Shown here in pieces: positions 34,422 through 43,198 of a DNA stretch of 64,000 nucleotides. The position numbers were made by a program, and so were the translations under genes. The notes beneath the pieces were generated by a model, which saw nothing but the letters and a program-made list of their open reading frames with translations, was not told the origin of the DNA and did not search any database. The DNA is from UBA2966 sp965242505. Its GTDB lineage: Bacteria; Pseudomonadota; Alphaproteobacteria; UBA2966. The DNA is taken from the NCBI GenBank assembly GCA_965242505.1, contig OZ251449.1, positions 1,364,001-1,428,000 of the forward strand. Direction: 5' to 3'. The stretch's first letter is position 1; every line of letters starts with the position of its first letter.

Positions 34422-35019
34422 AGGCTGTGTTCTCTCCACCCGCGCGGTCTCCTTGCGGCGTTGCCGCCGGCGCGGAGTCCGGGGTTCGGGCGGGACCGGC
34501 GCGGAGGGCCTCCAGGCGTTCGCAGACGGCGCGGGGTTCGAGGACCGCCATGTCGAGCACCGGGATGCCGTGCGCCTGCGCGATGCGGATGGCCATTCCG
34601 GTCCCGCCCCGGGCGCGTCCGCCTTCGGTCCAGCAGACGACGGCGCGGACGGGAACGGGGCGGCCGGCGTCGGGACCGAGCAGGATCGCGGCGTTGCGGG
34701 CGTGGAGCTTGCGCACGGCGGGCGAGCATCGGTCCCATGCGGGATGGAGGGCGGCGGCGATGGAGGCGAGCGCGTCCAACCGGTCGGACGGCAGGCACAT
34801 GCAATCGTCGCCGTTCCAGCCGTTGTATCCGGGCCAGGGCAGGAACAGGACGCGCCGGGTCCGGGGCGCGCCGCCCGCGAAGGCGTCGTCGGCCCCGTGG
34901 GCGCCGCCGGTGCGGAGATACCAGCCCCGGCGGGCGAGCCATGCGGCCATGGTGGTCATGCGTTCGAGGACGGCCCGGGGCGTGGCGCGGGCTCCGATGC
35001 CGGCGTAGATCGGGGTCAT
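34399..35019 (-). CDS. SLOG/DprA-like Rossmann-fold protein
   Basis: This 206-residue protein starts at ATG 35019 behind GGGAGGAGA. Seen: IYAGIGARATP, WYLRTGGAHGADDAF and RVLFLPWPGYNGW, the pattern of the DprA/SLOG nucleotide-binding fold, and later RAVVCWTEGGRARGGTGMAIRIAQAHGIPVLDM. The last residues (SRRDVQS) are encoded inside the terminal repeat of the MITE-like element, so the original C-terminus may have been replaced. Being next to a second SLOG protein suggests the pair handles a shared nucleotide ligand, but no function is proven. Confidence 0.72.
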   Translation of the reverse strand: MTPIYAGIGARATPRAVLERMTTMAAWLARRGWYLRTGGAHGADDAFAGGAPRTRRVLFLPWPGYNGWNGDDCMCLPSDRLDALASIAAALHPAWDRCSPAVRKLHARNAAILLGPDAGRPVPVRAVVCWTEGGRARGGTGMAIRIAQAHGIPVLDMAVLEPRAVCERLEALRAGPARTPDSAPAATPQGDRAGGENTASRRDVQS

Positions 35020-35180
35020 GGGGTCTCCTCCCGTAGGCGTGTGGCGTCGCGCCGTGGAGTCCGGGTCTCTCTCCCGGCCTCCCGGCGAACGCCCTCTCCC
35101 TCGCTTCTCTCTCCCTCCGGCGCCGGTCCCGCCCGCCTCGGATCGCGGAACGAGGGCGCTGCCCGCCGCCATCGTCCCGG

Positions 35181-36203
35181 TCACCGCGATGGGTGGGTGT
35201 CGTCGAGGCGTTCGGCGGTCTCGCGGTCGCGGTCGCAAGCCGGTACGTGGAACAGGGGCGCGACCCTGGCGGCGAGCGCTTGCGCGCCGAAGGCGATCAG
35301 GTCGTCGTTGAAGTCGCCGCGTTCGGGGACGACGACGGCGGTGGGGATGCCCAGTCCGCCGCAGCGCCGCCGGAGGCGCTGGGCGGCGCGTGCGCCCTCG
35401 GCGTCGTTGTCGCGGGCGATGACGAGGCGGGCGAGGCCGGAAGGCGGCGCGAACGCGCCGAGGCTTCCGGCCGAGAGGGCGGCGGCGGCGGGGATGGCGG
35501 GGACTGCGGCGACCAGGGACAGCACGGTCTCGATGCCCTCGCCGACGAGCAGGGTTCTGCGGTCGAGGCTGCCGAAGCGGACGGCGCGGCCATGGATGTG
35601 GCCCAGCGCCTTGCGCGGGCTTGCGACCGCGGCCTTGGCGGGGGCGTCCGGGTCGAGCCAGGTGCGATGGATGCCGTCGATGGCGCCGTCGTCGCCGACG
35701 ACGGCGGCGACGAGCGCCGGGAGGCGGCGGAAGCCGCGTCGGTCGCGGTAGTTGAGGGCGGGATGGAAGCGGAGGGTGGGGAAGCGGCAGCGGTGGATGG
35801 CGCGGGCCCGGAGATAGGCCTCGGCATGGGTGCCGTCGATGGCGCGGCACGCGCGCCAGAGGCGTCGGGCCGCCGCGACGCGATCGTATGCGCCGGTCTC
35901 GCCGGCGGGGACCGCCGGCATGGCGAGGAAGGCGCGGGCTTCGTCGAGTGCGGGCTTGAGGGAAGCGGCGCCGGTGGCGAGACGGATGAGGTCGAGGAGG
36001 TCGCCGTGCTCGCCGGTGGCGGCGTCGGTCCACTTGCCGGGGGCGCCGGGCGGGGCGAGGCGGACGAAGAGGGACCGGCCCCTGGCGCCGCGGGCGTCGC
36101 CGGCGGTCCAGTACCGGCCCCGCCTGTGGCCGTTGGGGAGGTAGCGCCGGCAGACCTGCTCGGCGCGCGTGGCGAGGGCGGCGGCGACGTCGGTGGCGTT
36201 CAT
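35181..36203 (-). CDS. Toprim-domain primase-like protein of plasmid/ICE type
   Basis: This 340-residue protein starts at ATG 36203 behind GGAGGA. The N-terminal half resembles the region that precedes Toprim in phage and plasmid primases (RSLFVRLAPPGAPGKWTDAATGEHGDLLDLI). The C-terminal half is a Toprim fold: LLVGEGIETVLSL (catalytic Glu) and LVIARDNDAEG (DxD-type metal site). A zinc-finger part is not obvious. With the neighbouring ssb it would serve replication or single-strand establishment of the element. Confidence 0.8.
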   Translation of the reverse strand: MNATDVAAALATRAEQVCRRYLPNGHRRGRYWTAGDARGARGRSLFVRLAPPGAPGKWTDAATGEHGDLLDLIRLATGAASLKPALDEARAFLAMPAVPAGETGAYDRVAAARRLWRACRAIDGTHAEAYLRARAIHRCRFPTLRFHPALNYRDRRGFRRLPALVAAVVGDDGAIDGIHRTWLDPDAPAKAAVASPRKALGHIHGRAVRFGSLDRRTLLVGEGIETVLSLVAAVPAIPAAAALSAGSLGAFAPPSGLARLVIARDNDAEGARAAQRLRRRCGGLGIPTAVVVPERGDFNDDLIAFGAQALAARVAPLFHVPACDRDRETAERLDDTHPSR

Positions 36204-36414
36204 GGCGGCTTCCTCCGGATGGTGCGGGACGCGCCGTCCCGGCCCGCGCCCTCCGCCTCCTGCCGGCGCGCAGCAGACGGGCGAAGCGCGAAGCGCAAGC
36301 CCCGACGCCCCGCCGGCCAAGTCGCCGTTCGGGACCAAGGACTCCGGCCAGGCGGCAAAAAAGGGGCCGACGCGCGAGGCGTCGGCCCAGTCGGGAGGAA
36401 GGAGAGGAAGGCCG

Positions 36415-36870
36415 CTAGAACGGGATCTCGTCGCCGGTCCCGTCCGTCGCCTGGACGACCTCGTTGCCGGCCGCGGGCGGCTGCGCCTCACCGTTGGCCG
36501 TCGGGGCGGGGGCGCCGTTGGGCTTGTCGAGGAACTGCACCCGCCCGCCCGGAACCAGCATGATCTCGGTCGAGTAGCGGTCGCTCTCCTCGCCCTCCTT
36601 GCGCCACTTGCGCGTCTGGAGCTTGCCCTCGACGTAGACCAGCCGGCCCTTCCGGGCGTGCTTCTCCAGCATCGTGATCAGGCCGTCCTGGAAGGTCACG
36701 ACCTTGTGCCACTCGGTGCGGTCGCGGCGCTCGCCGCTGGTCTTGTCGATGTAGCCCTCGTCGGTGGCGATGGACAGATTGGCGACCCGGCCGCCGTTGG
36801 CGAGGTGGTTGACGGTGGCGTCGCCGCCGAGGCGGCCGATCACCTGTGCGCGGTTCAATCCGAAGGACAT
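36415..36870 (-). CDS. ssb: Single-stranded DNA-binding protein
   Basis: This 151-residue Ssb has an OB fold (NRAQVIGRLGGDATV, TEWHKVVTF, KGRLVYVEGKLQTRKW) and a Pro/Ala-rich tail ending GDEIPF, the conserved tip that binds partner proteins. AAGGAG lies upstream of ATG 36870. It is an element-borne copy, shorter in the tail than many chromosomal ones. Confidence 0.95.
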   Translation of the reverse strand: MSFGLNRAQVIGRLGGDATVNHLANGGRVANLSIATDEGYIDKTSGERRDRTEWHKVVTFQDGLITMLEKHARKGRLVYVEGKLQTRKWRKEGEESDRYSTEIMLVPGGRVQFLDKPNGAPAPTANGEAQPPAAGNEVVQATDGTGDEIPF

Positions 36871-36977
36871 GACGTGTCTCCTTGTGGTCCTGGTTGCCGA
36901 CGTTGGGTTGGCGAACGGGCCGGGTCTCTCTCGATCCCCTTCCCGTTCGCCTTCTCGAACCTTCCCCTTCCCTCTCG

Positions 36978-37154
36978 TCAGCCGTCCGCGCCGGGGCCGG
37001 GAGGGAGGCCCCGGAGTTCGCGGATGGCGCGGACCGAAAGTCCGATCTCGACCAGCAGCCGGTCGCTGGCGAAGGGAGGCGGAAAGTCGTCGTCGTTGCC
37101 GTCGGCGAAGCCGGCGACGGCGGCGGTCGGCGCCTCGAAGAGGTCGTGGAACAT
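36978..37154 (-). CDS. Small hypothetical protein (58 residues)
   Basis: An ATG at 37154 with GGGAGC upstream opens a frame of 58 residues (MFHDLFEAPTAAVAGF, then DGNDDDFPPPFASDRLLVEIGL) ending at 36978. Spacing and direction fit the row of leftward genes around it. I recognise no family. Confidence 0.5.
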   Translation of the reverse strand: MFHDLFEAPTAAVAGFADGNDDDFPPPFASDRLLVEIGLSVRAIRELRGLPPGPGADG

Positions 37155-37543
37155 GGGAAGCTCCCGTGATGGAGGGGTCGGGAGCGCCGGCGGGTGGGAG
37201 TCTCCCTCCCGCCCTCGGGGCGCTCATCCTCCTCCAGGCTTCCCCTTCCCGGTCTTTCCGGTCCCGGGAACTGCGCCGACCGGGCGCGCCGGACGGGCCG
37301 CGGCGATCGCCTGCCGCCGGACCGACCCCGGGATCGCGGCCCTTCCGGCTGCGCCGGGCAAGGCGGGCAACCCGCGTGGCGCTCTACGGGACTTGCCGCG
37401 CGCCCGTGGCGGGGTTGGGGCCAGCCCCGGCATACGGACCGCTCTCCCGTGACGTGAGCGGCGCCTGCGGTTCTTCACTTCGGTGAACGCGCCGCCGTCG
37501 TTCGCTGGCCCGCCCGTGTCCGAGCGGCTCCGTCGAACGCCGA
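37155..37543. other. Gene-free GC-rich stretch
   Basis: These 389 bp lie between the 58-codon gene and the zinc-ribbon gene. Frames in it run on from the zinc-ribbon region in wrong phase and look non-coding. It is rich in short GC inverted repeats that could form terminators or leaders, but I can support no specific site. Confidence 0.5.
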
Positions 37544-38347
37544 TCACCACGAGGCCGCTATGGCCGGGACATCCGACACGATCTCCACCTCGTCCGGCGA
37601 GAGCCGCGCGAACGCCAGGCACGCCGCCACCTCCGCCAGGCTCTCGAACGTCCCGTGGTCCTCGCCCGTCGCGGTCTCGATGACCGTGTAGCTCGGCGGA
37701 AACGGCGGCAGGCCGAGGAAGTGATCGGAACGCTCGTACGACCTGCGGGCGCACGGTTCGCACCGCGCCGCGCCCTGCGACGGGGCTCCACAGTCCGTAC
37801 ACTCGCCCCGCGCCCGCCGCCGGGCGTAGCGCTTGCGGCCGGCGGCGTTCTTCCGCCGATGGCGCCCGGCCTCCAGCGCGGCGCATCGGCCGCAGCGCGC
37901 GGCGCCGTCGAACGTGGCCTCCCCGCACCGGCCGCACAGGCCGACCGCCCGCCGCGCGGCCCACTGCCGGCGTTCGCCCGCCCGTCTCGCGTCGCGGCAC
38001 GGCTCACAGGCCGTACCGCCCTCGACCGGCGGGCGCAGGCCGCACCGGGTGCACAGGCCGGCCTCACGGCGGGCGTCGTAGCGCCGCTTGGCCGCGCCGC
38101 GCGCATTGCGCCGCCGCTCCTTCGGATCGCGCCCGCCGTAGAGCTTGCCGGCAGCCTTGGCGTTCGCATACCGGGCGCGCTCGTCCGCACGCCGCTTCTC
38201 GATGCAGTGCCGGCACGAGGTGTAATCGGTCGCGGGCGGCTCCTTGCCGCAATTGGCGCACAGGCCCTGAGCGACGCGCTCGGAGGCGCGTCGCCGGAAC
38301 CGTTCCCGGTCGCGCGCGCGGCCCTCCTCGAGGTTCATGTAGGCCAT
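37544..38347 (-). CDS. Protein with four tandem zinc ribbons
   Basis: This 267-residue protein starts at ATG 38347 behind GGGAGGA. It has four CxxC...CxxC units: CANC/CRHC, CTRCG/CEPC, CGRC/CGRC and CTDC/CEPC, about 45 residues apart and joined by Arg-rich helices. After them comes a non-zinc C-terminal part (PPSYTVIETATGEDHGTFESLAEVAACLAFARLS) that resembles a small fold of its own. The Arg-rich spacers suggest nucleic-acid binding. I do not recognise the full architecture. Confidence 0.72.
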   Translation of the reverse strand: MAYMNLEEGRARDRERFRRRASERVAQGLCANCGKEPPATDYTSCRHCIEKRRADERARYANAKAAGKLYGGRDPKERRRNARGAAKRRYDARREAGLCTRCGLRPPVEGGTACEPCRDARRAGERRQWAARRAVGLCGRCGEATFDGAARCGRCAALEAGRHRRKNAAGRKRYARRRARGECTDCGAPSQGAARCEPCARRSYERSDHFLGLPPFPPSYTVIETATGEDHGTFESLAEVAACLAFARLSPDEVEIVSDVPAIAASW

Positions 38348-38433
38348 GGCGGCGTCCTCCCGGCCGGAGTTGAAGTCCAGGCGAGGGACGTCCGGCCGGT
38401 GCGGGACCGGCGGGACGTCCCGGAGAACGCCGC

Positions 38434-38754
38434 TCAGCCCCGCTTGCGCTCCACGAACAGGCCGGTGGCGAGGTCGCCCCAGTACTGCACGCTACCCTTG
38501 AGGCGCATTCCGGTGCAGACGATGATCTCGTTGCGCGCGGGCCGCATCTGCTGGACCGCCCGCAGGGATGCGATCTCCCCCTTCGCCTTGCGCCGGCTCT
38601 TCGCCGGCGGCTCGTCGCCGGTCCGGCGGCGTATCTCGCCATCGGCCATGGACCGGAAGCGTTCGACCACGTAACGGTCGTCGTCGAGGCCGGGGCCGAA
38701 GATGTGGGTGAGGAAAGTCTGCGTGTCGCGATGGAGGGTCGTTACCGTCCGCAT
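38434..38754 (-). CDS. Hypothetical protein of the element (106 residues)
   Basis: ATG 38754 is preceded by GGCGGAGAC. The protein (HRDTQTFLTHIFGPGLDDDRYVVERF, later MRPARNEIIVCTGMRLKGSVQYWGDL) has no motif I know. It is the rightmost convincing gene of the leftward row. Confidence 0.6.
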   Translation of the reverse strand: MRTVTTLHRDTQTFLTHIFGPGLDDDRYVVERFRSMADGEIRRRTGDEPPAKSRRKAKGEIASLRAVQQMRPARNEIIVCTGMRLKGSVQYWGDLATGLFVERKRG

Positions 38755-39246
38755 GGTCCTGTCTCCGCCTGGTCCGTGGTTGGGAGCGGCGGGGACGCCC
38801 TCCCGGACGCCCGACCGCCGCCCCGCTCACGGCCCAACCCGGACTCCCGGCGGCGCGAGGCGCGTCGGCCGACGATGGTGGCGGCACGCCGCCAGACCTT
38901 CCGCGCGCAACAGGTCGCCCATCGTGCTGAGCGCTCTTCTGGCCATACCGCCTCGGAACGCTCGCGCATCAGCACGGCGCACAGCTTGCCAGGACTCCAA
39001 TGGGGACGCTGCGCGGCGCAGGGCGATGATCACCGCGGCCACTGCCAACGCCATGACCGTGGCGACGCGGCGCACGAGAACGCTTGGTTCGAATAGGCGG
39101 ATCGCTCGTCCGAACCGCGCTGGCGAGCGCCCGTCTGCACCCTGTTGCCACAGCCGATTGTTTGCCAATTGTTTGCCAGATAGAAAAATCTGAGCTCAGA
39201 GAATAAGCGTTTACAGGATATTTCGATTGTTTTCAGTGTATTGAGT
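38755..39246. other. Island edge next to tRNA-Lys, no clear gene
   Basis: Between the last element gene and the tRNA 3' end there is no integrase and no frame I trust; a 113-codon frame at 38827-39168 with one hydrophobic stretch is doubtful. The last ~95 bp (39150-39246) are AT-rich. They hold two adjacent 11-bp direct repeats ATTGTTTGCCA (39157-39167 and 39168-39178), which could be integrase arm-type sites. Confidence 0.5.
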
Positions 39247-39322
39247 TGGTGCGCCCGCCAGGGATCGAACCTGGGACCCACTGATTAAAAGTCAGTTGCT
39301 CTGCCGACTGAGCTACGGGCGC
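39247..39322 (-). tRNA. tRNA-Lys (anticodon TTT)
   Basis: A 76-nt tRNA with acceptor stem GCGCCCG/CGGGCGC, D-arm TAGCTCAG, anticodon loop CTTTTAA (TTT, Lys), T-arm GGTTCGATCC and encoded CCA at 39247-39249. The mobile island lies on its 3' side, as for elements that use tRNA 3' ends as attachment sites. Confidence 0.97.
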
Positions 39323-39468
39323 CCGAAATGCCTGCGCTCTCCGCGCCGGACATTAGGCGCCGGCCGAACGGGGGTCAACGGCTTCGCCGCCGTCCCGGAC
39401 TTGATTCCGGCGGGCCGACGCTTCATGCTCTTCCGCGGTTGGAGAACGGGAATGGGGAGCCGCGCGGC

Positions 39469-40098
39469 ATGATCGACCTCTACACCTGGGCCACGCCGAA
39501 CGGCCGCAAGGTTTCCATCATGCTCGAGGAAGTCGGGCTCCCCTACGCCGTCCACGAGATCGACATCTCGCAGGGCGCCCAGTTCGCGCCCGAATTCCTG
39601 AAGATCAGCCCCAACAACAAGATCCCGGCCATCGTCGACGGCGACAACGGCCGCTCGATGATGGAGTCCGGCGCCATCCTGCTCTATCTCGCCGAGAAGA
39701 CGGGCAGGATGATGCCGGAGGCGGAGGACCGGCGCTGGCGGGCCATGGAGTGGTTGATGATGCAGATGGGCGGCGTCGGCCCCATGCTCGGCCAGACCCA
39801 CCACTTCGTCGCCTTCAACCCGGGCAAGGCGCCCTACGCCGAGGAGCGTTACCTGAACGAGGCCAGGCGCATCTACGGCGTCCTCGACAGGCGCCTCGGC
39901 GAGGAGGAGTACCTGGCCGGCGAATACGGCGTCGCCGACGTCGCCACGTGGCCCTGGATCGCGCGCTACGAGCGCCAGACGATGGATCCGAACGACTATC
40001 CCAACCTCAAGCGCTGGTATCTCGCCGTGGCCGGGCGCCCGGCCGTGCGGCGGGGCTACGACGTGCCGAAGCGCGGCGAGGCGATCCCGATCCCGTAG
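39469..40098 (+). CDS. Glutathione S-transferase (YfcG/YghU-like)
   Basis: This 209-residue GST-fold protein opens MIDLYTWATPNGRKVSIMLEE with the T-P-N-G motif of the nu-class/YfcG disulfide-bond reductases. NKIPAIVD (cis-Pro for glutathione binding) and MESGAILLYLAE follow, and the C-terminal helical domain includes VADVATWPW. It likely reduces disulfides or peroxides with glutathione. ATG 39469 gives the family start. It is followed 25 nt later by msrA, so both serve redox repair and are likely co-transcribed. Confidence 0.9.
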   Translation: MIDLYTWATPNGRKVSIMLEEVGLPYAVHEIDISQGAQFAPEFLKISPNNKIPAIVDGDNGRSMMESGAILLYLAEKTGRMMPEAEDRRWRAMEWLMMQMGGVGPMLGQTHHFVAFNPGKAPYAEERYLNEARRIYGVLDRRLGEEEYLAGEYGVADVATWPWIARYERQTMDPNDYPNLKRWYLAVAGRPAVRRGYDVPKRGEAIPIP

Positions 40099-40123
40099 CC
40101 GCGGGCGAACGACGGAGGCGATC

Positions 40124-40654
40124 ATGGCGGAGACCGAAAGGGCGATATTCGCGGGCGGCTGCTTCTGGTGCACCGAGGCCGTCTTCAAGCCCCTGAAAGG
40201 CGTGAAGAGCGTGGTCTCGGGATACGTCGGCGGCGAGACCGAGAACCCGTCCTATGACGAGGTCTGTTCCGGAACCACCGGCCACGCCGAGGCGGTGGAG
40301 ATCGTGTTCGACCCCGAGGTCGTCGGCTACGACGTTCTGCTCGACGTGTTCTTCGCCACCCACGATCCCACGCAGCTGAACCGCCAGGGCAACGATGTCG
40401 GAACCCAGTATCGCTCGGGCGTGTTCACCCTCTCGGAGGAACAGGCGGCGGCGGCCCGCGCCGCCATCGAACGCGCCGGCGAGATGTGGCCGGACGAGAT
40501 CGTCACCGAGGTGACGCCGGCCGGCGTCTTCCACCCCGGCGAGGACTACCACCAGGACTACTTCGCCAACAACTGGCGCAAGCCCTACTGCTGGGCCGTC
40601 GTCCTGCCGAAGGTCGCCAAGGTCCGCATCAAGTACGCGCGCCTGCTGGCGTGA
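40124..40654 (+). CDS. msrA: Peptide methionine-S-sulfoxide reductase MsrA
   Basis: This 176-residue enzyme reduces the S epimer of methionine sulfoxide in proteins. The catalytic motif GGCFWC has the nucleophile Cys13 and Cys16. GYVGG, HAEAVEIVFD, THDPTQLNRQGNDVGTQYRS and GEDYHQDYF are all conserved MsrA segments. The length is typical of the single-domain form. The 3' end overlaps the convergent TauD-family gene by 26 bp. Confidence 0.97.
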   Translation: MAETERAIFAGGCFWCTEAVFKPLKGVKSVVSGYVGGETENPSYDEVCSGTTGHAEAVEIVFDPEVVGYDVLLDVFFATHDPTQLNRQGNDVGTQYRSGVFTLSEEQAAAARAAIERAGEMWPDEIVTEVTPAGVFHPGEDYHQDYFANNWRKPYCWAVVLPKVAKVRIKYARLLA

Positions 40655-41573
40655 GCCGGCCTCCCGCCGCGGGCGCCTGCTCCGCCGCCGGAATGCCCTC
40701 CTGCTCGCAGGTGTTGGCGACGTCGGAAACGGTGGCGCGCTGGACGTCCCGACGCCAGCGCGCGTCGTCGTAGGCGAGGCCGCGGTGCAGGGTGCAACGG
40801 TCGTCCCACACGACGAGATCGAACCGCCGCCAGCGGTGCGTGTGCACGAACCGCCGCTGCGTGGCGTGGGCGAGAAGCTCCTGGACCAGCGCCTCCCCGT
40901 CCTCCGGCGACAGGCCGCGAACGCGCTCGATGTGCGACGCCAGGTAGAGGGACCTGCGGCCCGACTCCGGTATCGTCCGCGCCATCGCCTGCGGCGCGGG
41001 CGGCAGCCCGGCGTTCTCCTCCTCGCTGAAGTCGGTGAAACCGACGCGGGCGCGCGACGCCCGGAAGGAATGTTCGGCGACCATCCCCTCGAGGCGCCGC
41101 TTCGCGTCCCGGGGCAGCGCGTCGTAGGCGGCACGTGTGTCCGCGTACTCGGTCTGGCCGCCGACCGGGGGGATCTCGCGGCCGTAAAGCATCGATATCT
41201 TGGCGGGGACGCGCTTGAAGGCGCTGTCGGTATGCCAGAGGCGGTTGGCGAGGCGCATCAGGCGGACGCGGTCGTCCGCCACCTTGATCCCGTCGTCGAG
41301 GTCCAGGTTGGAGAGGTCCTCGATCCCGCGCGGGGTCCGCGCCCGGTTCCCCTCGCGGTAGACGTCGAGCTTGGTCTCGAGCGGCCCGAAGCGGGCGGCG
41401 AACCCGAGGTGCTGCTCCTGGGTGAGGCTCTGGTCGGGAAACACGAGCACCGCGTACGTCCAGAGGGCGTCCGCGATGGCCTCGACGTCGGCGGGGTCGA
41501 GCGTCCGCGACAGGTCCACGTCGCCCACCTCGGCGACGAAGTCCGGCGTGACCGGGCAAACCGTGATGGCCAT
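40629..41573 (-). CDS. TauD/TfdA-family Fe(II)/2-oxoglutarate dioxygenase
   Basis: This 314-residue dioxygenase has the iron ligands His114 and Asp116 (LWHTDSAF) and distal His263 (TLHRGLAY), with the 2-oxoglutarate-binding Arg in RRDVQRATV. Family members hydroxylate taurine, 2,4-D or related substrates. The substrate cannot be read from sequence. ATG 41573 fits the family start (MAITVCPVTPDFVAEVGDVDL). The C-terminal ~25 residues beyond the fold overlap msrA on the other strand. Confidence 0.9.
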   Translation of the reverse strand: MAITVCPVTPDFVAEVGDVDLSRTLDPADVEAIADALWTYAVLVFPDQSLTQEQHLGFAARFGPLETKLDVYREGNRARTPRGIEDLSNLDLDDGIKVADDRVRLMRLANRLWHTDSAFKRVPAKISMLYGREIPPVGGQTEYADTRAAYDALPRDAKRRLEGMVAEHSFRASRARVGFTDFSEEENAGLPPAPQAMARTIPESGRRSLYLASHIERVRGLSPEDGEALVQELLAHATQRRFVHTHRWRRFDLVVWDDRCTLHRGLAYDDARWRRDVQRATVSDVANTCEQEGIPAAEQAPAAGGRLTPAGART

Positions 41574-41798
41574 CGGCGCGTCCCCCTCCGAGCTCGCGGC
41601 GCTCCCGGCATTGCAGCACGCGCCGGCGCGCCGTTCAACCGCGCGTCCGGCGGGGCCGCCGGCGAGACCGCCCGCGAGACCGCCCGCTCCGGCGCGGCGA
41701 CCCGCCCGTTCGACGGCCCGCGGCTTTGACGCCGCGCGCCGCGTGCTGTACATCCTCGTCCGTCCGCCGCCGAGCGCGGCCCCCTTCCCGGAGCATGC

Positions 41799-43028
41799 GT
41801 GATTCCGCGCGACGGCAGCATCGAGGTCCGGTACGGCTGGGTCGTGGCCTTCGGGTCGCTGGCCATGCACACCATCGGACTCGGCGCCCCCATCGTCCTG
41901 TGGGTGGCGCTCAAGCCGATCGCGACGGAGTTCGACTGGCCGCGGGCCGTTCCCTCCCTCGCCTACTCGATGATGATGATCGGCGCCGGCGTCGGCGGCG
42001 TGGCGATGGGCTGGTGGATGGACAGGCGCGGCGTCTTCTGGCCGGTGCTGTTCGGCTCGGTGATGATCGGCGTCGGGGCCCTGGTCGCGTCCCAGTCCGA
42101 CGGGCGCTGGAGCCTCTACGTCGCCAACGGCCTGCTCATCGGGTTGCTGGGCAAGTCGGCGATGATCACGCCGCTGATCGCCAACGTCACCCACTGGTTC
42201 GACCGCCGGCGCGGTCTGGCGGTGGCCGTCATCGCCTCGGGCCAGGGACTCGCGGGAACCGTCTGGCCGCCCCTGTTCCGCTTTCTCAACGACGCCTACG
42301 GCTGGCGCGAGACCTACCTCCTCTATGGAGCGTTCGTGCTCTGCGCCATGGCGCCCCTGGCGCTGGTCCTGCGGCCGAAGCCGCCGCTGGCCCCCCCGGG
42401 CCGGGCCCGCGAGGGCCACACGGTCGACGGCCGGGTCCTCGGCCTTCCGGCCAACGCGGTTCAGGGCATCCTGTGCGTGGCGACCATCGGATGCTGCGCG
42501 GCCATGGCCGTCCCCATCGTCCATCTCGTCAGTCACGGCACCGACCTCGGACATCCGCGGGCGCGGGCCGCCGAGCTCCTCACGGCGCTGTTCGCCGCGG
42601 CCTTCGTCAGCCGCATCCTCTACGGCATGTTGGCGGACCGGATCGGCGGCGTGCGGACCCTGCTCATCGGTTCGGCCTGCCAGGCGATCATGCTCGTCGT
42701 CTTCTCGATGGTCGCGAGCCTGCCGGGCCTCTACGTTTCGGCGATTCTCTTCGGGCTCGGCTTCGCCGGGATCATGCCCTGCTATCCCCTGATCATCCGC
42801 CTGCTGTTCCCCGCCAACCAGGCCGGGTGGCGCATCGCCGCGTTCTACCTGTTCGCCGCGCTCGGCATGGCGTTCGGGGGGTGGATGGGCGGCTTCGTCT
42901 TCGACCTCTCGGGGAGCTACTCGTATGCGTTCCTGGCGGCGTTCGGGTTCAACGCGGTGAACTTCTGCGCCATCGGGATCGTCCATCTGCGCCAGACCCG
43001 CCTCGGCCTCGCGCCGCTCCCCGCCTGA
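41799..43028 (+). CDS. Major facilitator superfamily transporter
   Basis: This 409-residue inner-membrane transporter has about 12 hydrophobic segments. The loop GWWMDRRG between helices 2 and 3 and WFDRRRGLAVAVIASGQGLAG are typical of the oxalate/monocarboxylate-like MFS group; GMLADRIGGVRTLLIG is the second-half equivalent. GTG 41799 starts the protein. It is divergent from the dioxygenase gene, 225 bp apart, so the two could share a regulatory region and a substrate. Confidence 0.9.
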   Translation: MIPRDGSIEVRYGWVVAFGSLAMHTIGLGAPIVLWVALKPIATEFDWPRAVPSLAYSMMMIGAGVGGVAMGWWMDRRGVFWPVLFGSVMIGVGALVASQSDGRWSLYVANGLLIGLLGKSAMITPLIANVTHWFDRRRGLAVAVIASGQGLAGTVWPPLFRFLNDAYGWRETYLLYGAFVLCAMAPLALVLRPKPPLAPPGRAREGHTVDGRVLGLPANAVQGILCVATIGCCAAMAVPIVHLVSHGTDLGHPRARAAELLTALFAAAFVSRILYGMLADRIGGVRTLLIGSACQAIMLVVFSMVASLPGLYVSAILFGLGFAGIMPCYPLIIRLLFPANQAGWRIAAFYLFAALGMAFGGWMGGFVFDLSGSYSYAFLAAFGFNAVNFCAIGIVHLRQTRLGLAPLPA

Positions 43029-43050
43029 CCCGCATTTCCCGCAATGCCGC

Positions 43051-43090
43051 GAAGGAGTCGCGAAGCGGTTTGACGCGCCGCTCCCGGCGG
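43051..43090. repeat. Second copy of the REP-like palindromic element (inverted, partial)
   Basis: The stretch GCGAAGCGGTTTGACGCGCC with its flanks matches the inverse of the left half of the 32409-32489 element (about 33 of 38 positions). It sits just after the MFS gene. Confidence 0.7.
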
Positions 43091-43198
43091 CCTACGCTGC
43101 GTATCGTGCGTATTGGATTCGGACGCGCGGCGGGACCGGGGAGGCTGAGAGAGCCGCACGGAACGTCGTCGTTCGGGCGCATCGGAGGCCGCGGCGCC

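Noticed and set aside
38827..39168. 113-codon minus-strand frame with one hydrophobic stretch near the tRNA
   Set aside because: No ribosome-binding site, odd composition and no family resemblance; it may be residual sequence at the island edge.
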